Assembly (NCBI RefSeq): GCF_010389155.1
Contig: NC_057766.1
Span: forward strand, 28,839,516-28,903,515
Length of the DNA: 64,000 nucleotides
Direction of reading: 5' to 3'
DNA from: Erigeron canadensis
Lineage: Eukaryota > Streptophyta > Magnoliopsida > Asterales > Asteraceae
Positions 26,225-35,260 of the stretch are shown one piece after another. A model generated the notes under the pieces. It was given only the letters and a program-made list of their open reading frames with translations. It was not told the origin of the DNA and ran no database searches. Every line of letters begins with the position of its first letter. The stretch's first letter is position 1. A program made the translations under genes and the position numbers.

Positions 26225-26428
26225 TAATTATATAACGGATGAGAATCCATGCTTCCACACAATTTATAAACTTCAAAATTACACATAAGTTATTCAGAAA
26301 ACAATCAAAAAACAATTTTCATGTAAAGAATAATCATCGGTTGAGCTTGATTTGAAAAGTTATCAAAAGTTCTCGCAAAGAAAAAGGTTCTCAAAATAAT
26401 TTTTCACTATATATATATATATATATAT

Positions 26429-27072
26429 GGGAAAGATAAAATAAGTCCAACTTATTTTAAGTAAAAAAAAAGTCCATTGATTTTCTTACATCTCCTCCAA
26501 TTCCAACCACCTCCTACCACCACCACCATCATCTCCGACCTTCACCATGATCCTCCGGCGACGGCGACGGCGACCATCTCCGGCGAGACTTACACATGTG
26601 TAAGTACAACTTTTTTAGCATTTTAGGGTTTAAAATTTCTAGGTTTTTTCCTTCGCGAGACAACCACTACCGGCCACCATCATCTTCGACCACCCCAACC
26701 ACACCGCCGGCATCAAGGGCTTCTCCCGTACCATAGCAAACCTTCATTATCTCTTGGATCACCGCCCATCAAATCCATACGATTCCCATATGCGTCCCTT
26801 GACAGTCAGCTTAGAACGAATGAGGGCCTCTGGCCCGTACTGTATCCATCCGAAAACGAACTTGATTCTCGTCGGAAAGTTAACTTACACATGTGTAGTT
26901 GTACTTACACGTGTGTAAGTCTCGCCGGAGATGGTCGCCGTCACCGGAGGATCATAGTGGTGGCCAGAGATGATGATGGTGGTGGTGGTGGTGGTCGGAG
27001 TTAACTTACAGATGTGTAAGTTACATGGATTTTTTTTTGACTCAAATTAGCTATACTCAATTTATCCCACCC
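26429..27072. mobile_element. MULE-like TIR element 3
   Basis: Left end GGGAAAGATAAAATAAGTCC and the inverted right end GGGTGGGATAAATTGAGT align over about 50 bp, including a shared run of nine A's. (TA)n lies on both sides. The interior repeats modules of elements 1 and 2: CACCATGATCCTCCGGCGAC and its inverse, ACTTACACATGTGTAAG, and the CCCATATGCGTCCCTTGAC stretch. Confidence 0.65.
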
Positions 27073-28182
27073 ACATATATATATATATATACGAACTATT
27101 TTGATCGACAATACAGAGCAGGAGCAATAACAATAATTTTGGTCTTTCGTACAAAAGTGTACGGTTGCGCTTTCTTGCATTACAAGGTTGTCATTGTTAA
27201 TGTAATGAGGTTTCAGGCATGTAGCGTAGCCTCGAGACTTATTTGGGATTGCACCAAAAACATTACGGGGTAAAAACGGGTGGGCATGGTCAATGTTGCA
27301 TTTCTCATTCTCATTTGACGGGAATCGATATAAGCGTTTTCAAACCTTTTTACGGTCCTAACAATTAAAGTCTAAAGAAGAATTTAGATTTTTTTTGAAG
27401 TTGACCTCTAGTAACTTGCTAATTGATCTATTTATGTTATTAATAAAATTTCCGCCGTTCACAGAATAAAGAATTTTACATACCACTCATGTTGAAGCAT
27501 GTAACGAAAGTTCAGATTAGACCTCACAAGTCCTCATGTAATAAACTATATGTATAGTTGTATACCAGCTAAGCTTTGATAATAAGTTCTACTGGTCCCA
27601 TATTCAACTTGGTATGATATCTCATATTCGATTCCTGATGTTTGTTCTTAAATGAGACTAATCAAATTGCCAAAAGTGTAGAATATGTTTGGTTTAAAAT
27701 TAAGAGACTCAAAGGACTCCGTTTGAGTGATCAGGCATCGTTCGAGAGCAAATTAAATAGTTGTGAGATGACCAACATAATATTTAAACTCTATTTATGA
27801 AACCAACAATATCGGGATTAGTCAGTAAATCATTTGTGTAATTTATTCTATTTATATTATAGATGACTAAGATATATAAAATAACAATAATATGATGGTG
27901 AAGACTTCAGATGGCTTACAAAGACTAGGCAAGCCACATGTACTAAATGTTTGGACATGAATTTATCTAAACTAGACCACATACCTACCAACATATATAA
28001 GAGACTAGTGTTACAAATGAAAGACACATACACGCAATCTCAAAAAGATGAAAAGGTTGTTGAGCCACCTTTGAACGAAAATCCGTAAAATTATTCCCAT
28101 ATCGGTGGATGACAAAAGAAAGAGGGGGCAGGCATTATATAAATAACGTATATGAAAAACTTAGTGTCGTATGGTGAAAACC

Positions 28183-28336
28183 ATCCTGTGCGCTTAGGGC
28201 AATGATGTAGCTAATGAGGTAATAACCGAAGCGTGTCGATTGCTCTGGTTGAAAACTATTTCCAAACCCCCTCTTTGGCTAAGGCGCTCCGCTTTAGCCG
28301 TTGAAAATTTTCGGAAAGACTCCCTTTTTGAAGGGT
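28183..28336 (+). pseudogene. U4 snRNA copy A, diverged
   Basis: Recognisably U4-like along its whole length (GGGCAATGATGTAGC, GGTTGAAAACTATTTCC, AAACCCCCTC), but with changes in the U6-pairing region at the 5' end (ATCCTGTGCGC instead of ATCTTTGCGC), in the kink-turn stem, and in the Sm site (AATTTTCGG instead of AATTTTTGG). The upstream element is also damaged (TTCCCATATCG at 28094-28104) and its spacing to the start is longer. Probably not functional. Confidence 0.7.
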
Positions 28337-29123
28337 TAAGTCTTACAATTCTCCCAAGTCTAATGGTTTTTAATTAAAGAACAAATAGCGTTATGCTAAA
28401 ATTATGTGACCTAAGTACCTTGGGTAATAAAGCTGACCTCCTTATATAAAGAGTGATTACAAATTAGATAAACCCTTATATAAACTCGTACTTTGTGAAT
28501 ATATGTTCCCATCATTAATTTCATATTACTAGTCATATATCAAATTGGTGTGGAGTAAAAATTAGTGTCGTTACACAGATTAATGTTCATAAAAAACTGC
28601 AAGTAACGCATGAATTAATGCACTGCAACATGCAAATTAGTAAATGTTTTAACTCTGAATATATGAACACTTAAAAGTTGCACAGGACTACACGAGTCTA
28701 GTCAATCATGTATCTTTGTTTTAATTAGCTTTACATGAGCCACATATCTTTTAGCTTTACCGTGTGCCGTGTAGGGTTTGTAAACAAACTGAACGAACAC
28801 GAAGAGATCTTGGTTCATTTGTGTTCATGGAATTCTTCGGTCTTCCTAATTCCTATACATCTTATCTTTTGTCTTGGACTTATAGATTAACGTCCGTTCT
28901 ATGCCACTAGTTAGATATAGCTAAATTTAACAATCTTCAACATTGCCAATTGCTAGCCAAGAAGCACACATTCAATTCATGAACCAGGCGGCCAGCATAT
29001 TGATTAATTGAGTGTTGGCATTTGCTATACATTCCCACTAATTAAATCGTACGTTGCATTTTTTATAATCATTAAACTAGCTATTTTGTCAGTCCATCAA
29101 ATCTATAAATGTAGTTCTACATA

Positions 29124-29714
29124 GGGAAAATTCCATAAAAAAATAACTTATTTACATGAAATTCCTTTAAAAGGTAACCTATTTTGTTTTCGTCTATTTA
29201 AAGGATCTTATTTTCAAAAAATTCTTAATAAAGGGTATATCGTTAGTTTTTGACAGATGGAGCTCGTTAAGTGCCGCGTCACCGATGCCACTTCATCAGT
29301 TTTGATGACGTGACACTTGACTTTGACCGACTTATATATATATATCGAAATTAGGCCAGTCAAAGTCAAGTGCCACGTCATCAAAACTGATGACGTGACA
29401 TCAGTGACGTAGCACTTAACGAGCTCCGTCTGTCAAAAACTAACGATATACCCTTTATTAGGAATTTTTTGAAAATATGATCCTTTAAATAGACAAAAAC
29501 AAAATAAGCCAGTCAAAGTCAAGTGCCACGTCATCAAAACTGATGACGTGACATCAGTGACGTGGCACTTAACGAGCTCCGTCTGTCAAAAACTAACGAT
29601 ATATCCTTTATTAGGAATTTTTTGAAAATATGATCCTTTAAATAGACAAAAACAAAATAGGTTACCTTTAATAGGAATTTTGTGTAAATAGGTTATTTTT
29701 TTTGGAATAAACCC
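29124..29714. mobile_element. Foldback MITE with duplicated right arm, 9-bp TSD
   Basis: Left end GGGAAAATTCC and right end GGAATAAACCC begin arms that are inverted copies over about 200 bp (TTTGTCTATTTAAAGGATC and its inverse). Nine-bp flanks TTCTACATA (29115-29123) and TTTTACATA (29715-29723) differ at one base, indicating a MULE-type target duplication. About 153 bp of the right arm is duplicated in tandem (starting 29355 and 29508). Confidence 0.75.
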
Positions 29715-29922
29715 TTTTACATAATGACAAATTATGATCACAATCATATACCTTTGGAAAATAGAGTAATTAAAAGCAAGATGGATTGAACATATTGTGA
29801 AAATTAATATAAGGATGTAAAACGTTGTGTGATTGATCCACATCCCACATTGATGGATGTGCACAAAAGATAGAGGGGCTGAGATTCATAAATAGAAAGG
29901 GGGTAACGGGAGCTGAAAAACT

Positions 29923-30044
29923 ATCTTTACACTTGAGGCAATGATGCTGCTAATGAGGTAATATCTGAGGCGTGTCAATTGTCTTTCAAGAATTTTTGGA
30001 AACCCGCTACCGGCCCTTTTAAAAGGGTCGAGTCCTACAACGAT
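29923..30044 (+). pseudogene. U4 snRNA copy B, internally deleted
   Basis: The 5' part (ATCTTTACACTTGAGGCAAT, TAATGAGGTAATA, GAGGCGTGTCAATTG) and the Sm-like AATTTTTGG with 3' stem are present, but the central segment including GGTTGAAAACTATTTCC and the following stem is missing. An upstream element-like ATCCCACATTG lies at 29842-29852. Not expected to be functional. Confidence 0.65.
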
Positions 30045-30230
30045 CAGTTCCAACTTTAATCACACACAGATTTTAACAAAAGAAAAAAACAAGAAGTTCC
30101 TTGACCTACCTACAAATTATGTAACAGAAGCTAATTTTCTAGCTGGACAAAAGCTACAAACAAAATAATTGTCCACAGAATAGAATAAACAATATGTGAA
30201 GTTGTATACCAGCTAAGCATTAATAATAAG

Positions 30231-30725
30231 GTTTTTTTTTTCTAAAAGATTAATTTTGCTGGAAATTTCGTGTCGCGTATATGTTATCTTAACCAGTTTC
30301 GCGCTAGATAACTTCCTCTAACTAGAAATGTCTTTTTCAAAGACAAGATACGACGATTAATAAAGGTAACATATACGCGACACGAAATTTCTAGTTAGCT
30401 ATGATTTTATTAATAAACAGGTATTTGAAATAGACATTTCTAGTTAGACACTATGTGTCGCGTATATGTTATGTTATTAATAAACAGGTATTTTATTAAT
30501 AAAGGGGGGGGGGGGGGGGGTGTTGGGGGGGGGGGGGGTTTCCCTACTGAATACACGCCCAAAGACACGACGATTAATAAAGGTAAACGTTCCCTTCAGA
30601 CTTGAACCCGAATATACGCAAGCCAGGTCCTCGTAAAGGGACTTCCTATGTCCTCCCAAGACTTGAACATAAGACCTTTTAAATGAAGGAATGACCTTTC
30701 AACCATTGAGCTAATGCTCAAAGAA
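30231..30725 (-). mobile_element. SINE-like retroinsertion with composite interior, 12-bp TSD
   Basis: Flanked by a perfect 12-bp repeat ATTAATAATAAG at 30219-30230 and 30726-30737. On the minus strand the right end starts with tRNA-like boxes (TAGCTCAATGGTTGAAAGG; ATGTTCAAGTC) and the left end is an A-tail (T-run from 30232). In between are three copies of GTGTCGCGTATATGTTAT (the middle one inverted) and two long G runs. The ancestral empty site is seen in the related flank near 27575. Confidence 0.65.
30504..30538. repeat. Poly-G tract (17 G, TGTT, 14 G)
   Basis: Two uninterrupted guanine runs separated by TGTT, inside the retroinsertion 30231-30725. Strong quadruplex potential on the plus strand; exact length may be affected by sequencing. 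Confidence 0.85.
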
Positions 30726-30972
30726 ATTAATAATAAGTTGTACTTGTCCCATATTCAACTTGGCATGATATCTCATATTCGATTCGTAATAATTGTTCTT
30801 AACTTAGACTAATCATGCATATGGCCAAAATTGTAAAATATGTTTGCCTGTTTGGTTTAAAAGAGACTTATGAATATCTCGTATATGAACACACGAGTAG
30901 TGTAATGTAACGCTTTATGATGTATTGAAAGACTAATTGGAACTCTTAGGAGATAGATTTCGTTGTTTGAGT

Positions 30973-31488
30973 ACTTGATTTTATGCCCGTATTTAATACA
31001 CAGGTTTAAAAAAAATATACTAGATTTTAAGTTATTAAAAGTTTAAAATTGAATATACTATTATGAGTAATAATAAATTAATCTATATATCAACATTTTG
31101 AGTTTTATATTAAAATATTTTTTAATAAATATGTTAATCGAAGTTGTTTACTGTAACATGTTTAGCGATATTTGAATATCACAAAATATGAGATGTCCAT
31201 CAATGTTTGTAAATTGTGACATACTTGATATTTAAATATTAAAAAATCATAATAAGTCACTATCATTTTATTTGATTTATTGCTACACATAGTGTATTAC
31301 ATTTTATTTGTGTATATTAGCTATGATTATTTATTATATTATAACTATTGATTAAAAAGTGTAAATTTGTGATGTAAAAAAAGTATAAATTAAAATTAAA
31401 ACTGAAAATAAAAATCAACTTTAAGAAATCATGAGTTGTGATTGGCTGATAAGTTACTAGAGCAACTATGTTTTAATATAATAAAAGA
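30973..31488 (-). mobile_element. Helitron-like element (minus strand), degenerate
   Basis: Read on the minus strand the right end begins TCTTTTATTATATTAAAAC after A, and the left end has an imperfect hairpin (CCTGTGTATTAAATACGGG) and CAAG in place of CTAG before T. The 5' end resembles that of the copy ending at 33342 (shared CAATCACAA further in). Confidence 0.45.
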
Positions 31489-31561
31489 TAGCCTACTATG
31501 TTTTACATGTGAATACGTAATTTCGTGAGACAAATTCTTATTTGTTGCTTTTTGTAATGTA

Positions 31562-33342
31562 CTAGATTTTAAACCCGTGTCAAATACACGGGTTATACAA
31601 TATTATCAATATAAGAATTAACATATGAAAAAAAAAAATTATTTATACGTTAAAATGTAAAAATATATTTAAAAAGAAATTGAGATGTTCAAATATAAAT
31701 ACTGAATGCTAAATCATATCAAGAATGGATGATAGTAGAATTCGGAGGACATATAGTTTATCAAAATCGGTCGATTTATTTAGAATTTTAGTCATTCCAA
31801 ATTTGTGAACACAATCTTAATTTAATCATTGTTGAAATTTTTAATTTAAAAAAATAAATAAATTTATAATACTGTATGAAACAATATGTATGAGATATAT
31901 TTTGATTATAAATTTATAATGATAATACGTATATTGAATAAGTTCAATTATAATCCGTTAGGTTTCTTATATATTTATATATTATTATTTTTTTAATAAC
32001 ATAATGTCGATTAATCTATAAAAATAATATAAAATAAAGTATTTATATAAATATTAATTCGTATTAATCCAAATCTTGTAACCTCTCTAATTTTTAGCTA
32101 TATATTTTGTTATTAGATAGACATTCTGTGATAAAGTATTAATTATTTTTAAATTAATCAAAAAGTGTAAATTAAAATCAAAATTGAAAAACAAAAGTCA
32201 ACTTGGGGAGAACAATAATAATAGAATTACTTTATAATCTTAAATATATTTACATTGAATTTTATTTATTGAATTTTATTTATTTTTAACTGATTAATTC
32301 GTATTTATAAGATAGAATGGACTATTAGGATATATATTAACTATTACTCAATTAGATATACATTAGCTACTCCCTGCGGCCCATTTTAATTGTCTTATTT
32401 TGATCGGTCAAGTCTTTTTCTTTCGACTTTGACCATAAATATCTTTGTTTGAGTTATATATTTGTTGATTAAAGTTATATCAATGAAAAGTACAATTAAA
32501 ACTCAATCAATCCATATATGTTATATCAAGTGTTATATAACACAAACAAAAATATTGATGGTCAAAGTTGAAAGAAAAAAACTCAAACAGTCAAATTTGG
32601 ACACTTAAAATGGGATGGATGTAGTATTATTTTTGATTTATTATATTAGAATTATTGGTTAAAAATGTAACTAAAAGGTGTAAATTGGCGATTAAAAAAA
32701 CATGTATATTAAAGTTAAATTTGAAAACGAAAGTCAACTTAATAGAATTGAGAGCCGATAAATTCTTAGGGCAACTTTTTTTTTTAGTATGTTAAAAGAA
32801 ATTTAGTTCTATGCCAGTTTTGTACCCAATGAATAATTTGGTGTTTTGTAACCGTTAATAAAAATATATTCGTTAATGAAATATTTGTTTTTTATTTTAG
32901 TCATCTTAAATATTAAAGAGTTATGTTACAATGAATTTAAGTGATGAAATATTACTAACTTGATTTCATGAAAAAATATGACGACGTAAATTAACAATTA
33001 ATTTGTTGAAGATTATATGCTCATAGAGTCATAGTATAATAATTTCAAGTTATTTATATCTATCTATTTGGGATGGATATGTTTTGGAAATTAAGCTATA
33101 TACTATCCCGGGTGGATATGTATTGAAAATTCAGCTATATACGGTATACCTCCTGTAACACAAAGACGACACACTTTTTATTATAAAGTTAGTTTAATTA
33201 ATTATAATTAAAGATTAAATAAATTGTAAAGGTTTAAATTGTAAATATAAAAGTGACATCATCAAAATTTAATTTTATCAAATTGACTTTTGTGATTGGT
33301 TAATAAGCAATTAGGTCAGTTGTCTTTTAGTATATATAAAGA
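31562..33342 (-). mobile_element. Minus-strand Helitron(s), composite
   Basis: The left terminus is textbook: on the minus strand ACCCGTGT-ATTTG-ACACGGGT forms a perfect 8-bp hairpin, followed by TTAAAAT, CTAG and T. The right terminus at 33342 starts TCTTTATATATACTAAAAG after A. A second 5'-like end near 32800 suggests two elements in tandem rather than one. AT-rich, non-coding. A Stowaway MITE lies inside. Confidence 0.55.
32370..32624. mobile_element. Stowaway-type (Tc1/mariner) MITE
   Basis: Left end CTCCCTGCGGCCCATTTTAA and right end the inverse of CTACATCCATCCCATTTTAA, flanked by TA on both sides (32368-32369, 32625-32626). 255 bp, AT-rich, hairpin-forming; inserted within the Helitron-derived block. 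Confidence 0.8.
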
Positions 33343-33827
33343 TAGTGTTGGTTACATGTATTTTGTGTACGTGCCGCTTGTATTGAATGAATATTAATAC
33401 ATATTTATGGTTAATTACATAGTTATGCTTATATTTCGGGTTAATTACATGGTTACTGTGAGTTTAAGTATGTACTCTCTTTAATATGAACTCTCCACTT
33501 TCAATTTTAGATACGTAATATTTTTTTTTTTTGGTTAAAGGGTAGTATTTTAGAAAATAAAAAAATAAGATCATCTATGTTCAACCTCAATTTAATGTAT
33601 TTATTAAGATTTTAAGCGTAATTTTTAATATAAACAAAGTAACTGATTGTTCACTAAAAAAATAAAACATCATGGTTGGTTAAATGAATTTTAGAATAAA
33701 TATCTTTTATTTACTTTTTATTGAAAAATTAAGATGAATTTCAAAGACAAGACAAGAATTTATCCAAACTATACCACATTATTATCACATACTTGCAAAT
33801 CTACGGATCTACCAACATATATACATA

Positions 33828-34314
33828 CTAGTGTTCAGGCCCGTCCATTACATGGATAGTCTCAAAATATATTAATCAAATGTAAAAAATTGTAATTTAA
33901 ATATATTAAATAGATAAAAAAAAAAAATTAAAAAACCTAAAAAGTAAACATAAAATGATTCAAAATATAATGAATCTAGTTTACTTTTTTTCAACTTTAA
34001 TTAAATATAAAATTTGTAGTTTGTTATATCCAAACTTAAGACAAACAGAAACAACAATATTAATATTAATATAAAATTGGAGCTGCCGTGGAGTAATGCG
34101 GAGGAGGTTTTTGGGAGAGTTATAAGATAAAAAGAGTTGTTTTTTTTTAAATCTTTTTAATAGGACATAGGTCGGTTTATAAAATATTAATATTAATATT
34201 AATGTAAAAAATATAAAAAAATAAAGGATTAATTAGAAGACAGAATTAGGCTTAAGGAGGGGGATTAGGGGTGTCAAGTGTACCACCAACCCCCTCTTTT
34301 AGTTATATTATAGA
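33828..34314 (-). mobile_element. Non-autonomous Helitron, 487 bp (minus strand)
   Basis: On the minus strand it starts TCTATAATATAACTAAAAG after an A and ends with a small hairpin (TCCAT-GTA-ATGGA), GCCTGAACA and CTAG before a T. It ends about 80 bp upstream of the U4 upstream element at 34395. Confidence 0.65.
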
Positions 34315-34394
34315 TAGATTCTCAATTGGGGCCGATATGGAATAAAAATGACAAGGTTGTTGGCCCAACTTTAAATGAAAATCCTCTAATATTA

Positions 34395-34447
34395 GTCCCA
34401 CATCGATGGATGTGCACAAAAGAAAGAGAGGCAGACATTATAAAAAG
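34395..34447 (+). promoter_or_regulatory. U4 snRNA promoter: USE and TATA box
   Basis: GTCCCACATCG (34395-34405) is an exact match to the plant snRNA upstream sequence element RTCCCACATCG. A TATA-like TTATAAAAAG follows at 34439-34447. The ~34-base gap between them is the long spacing reported for Pol II-transcribed plant snRNA genes rather than the shorter Pol III spacing. The transcript start is about 30 bases downstream of the TATA box. Confidence 0.85.
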
Positions 34448-34470
34448 AGGGGTATAGGGATGAAGAGGTT

Positions 34471-34621
34471 ATCTTTGCGCTTGGGGCAATGACGCAGCTT
34501 ATGAGGTAATAACCGAGGCGCGTCAATTGCTGGTTGAAAACTATTTCCAAACCCCCTCCTCGGCTTAGGCTCTGCCTTGGCCGTTGAGAATTTTTGGATG
34601 GACTCCCTTTTCAAAGGGTTA
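34471..34621 (+). ncRNA. U4: U4 spliceosomal snRNA (intact copy C)
   Basis: Component of the U4/U6.U5 tri-snRNP that chaperones U6 before spliceosome activation. The sequence starts ATCTTTGCGCTTGGGGCAAT (U6-pairing stem II region), continues with the 5' stem-loop and kink-turn (AACCGAGGCG ... TTGCTGGTT), GAAAACTATTTCCAAACCCC, a central stem, the Sm site AATTTTTGG and a 3' hairpin (CCCTTTTCAAAGGG). About 150 nt, the usual length. With the exact USE and correctly spaced TATA box this looks like a functional gene; the exact 3' end is approximate. Confidence 0.9.
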
Positions 34622-35260
34622 AGTCCTACAATCATCAGTTTCAGTTTTAATCCAATTTAGGTATATAATCACTTTGAGCTAAAATTGTGCGTTATTGCTA
34701 ATGTCAAGCATTGAATCCCTCAATGTGGCTTTCCACTTATAGCTTGATATCCCTCAATGTGGCTTTTCATGTATGGACAAAGGGCCTGGCAAACATCAAA
34801 AAAGAGGGCGATGAGATTTTAAGGTGGTGAGGGAATGAACGGGATTAGGTGGAAAAAGTGCCCCACAATAATGCAAATAGTATGCCACCCTTTCCTGTTG
34901 ATGGAATGATGGTGAGTGAATAAGAGGATATATAGTGTTATAACATTATCTAAACTGTGAATCATAAGGTTATTCAACCAAATGTTTACAGAACATCCTT
35001 CAACAAAGTTCGTAAACTGAAAACCTAGTTCTTCGAAGAGATGTCTACAACTAATACATATTATACTATAACAAGCTGAAATATCTCAACTCTCGAGTAA
35101 TTGTTCTACAATTTTGTAGAGAATACAAATACGAGGTTTTATGAGCATACAACAACAATGCATGAACTCGATGAAACCTTTACATGTATCCGTATACGTG
35201 AAATGGAGCTTTCACATTGTATGGGAGGCGAGTAGGCAACATGCTGCTTCTATACATTCA
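34622..35260. other. Intergenic between U4 and LTO1 3' end
   Basis: No coding region recognised; presumably includes U4 3' processing sequence and the LTO1 3' UTR. Confidence 0.4.

Larger units (their letters stand above)
24046..26407. mobile_element. Foldback (long inverted repeat) element interrupted by a Helitron
   Basis: Without the Helitron at 24350-26224 this is a ~490-bp near-complete palindrome: the left arm (TTATTTTGAGAACC..., TTTACATGAAAATTGTTTTT) reappears inverted at 26260-26407, and the centre folds around 24285 (ATTGCTATGATTACATGT against its inverse). It sits in (TA)n on both sides. Such foldback elements are non-coding. Confidence 0.75.

Noticed and set aside
29124..29714. 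CRISPR-like or regulatory tandem repeat
   Set aside because: The repeats are arms of an inverted-repeat transposon with a target-site duplication in a plant genome.
31000..33400. Possible LTR retrotransposon
   Set aside because: Repeated AT-rich stretches are present but no LTR pair, primer-binding site or gag/pol coding; Helitron-type ends explain the structure better.
34438..34635. Minus-strand open frame over the U4 gene
   Set aside because: It is antisense to a well-supported U4 snRNA with promoter and has no protein similarity.
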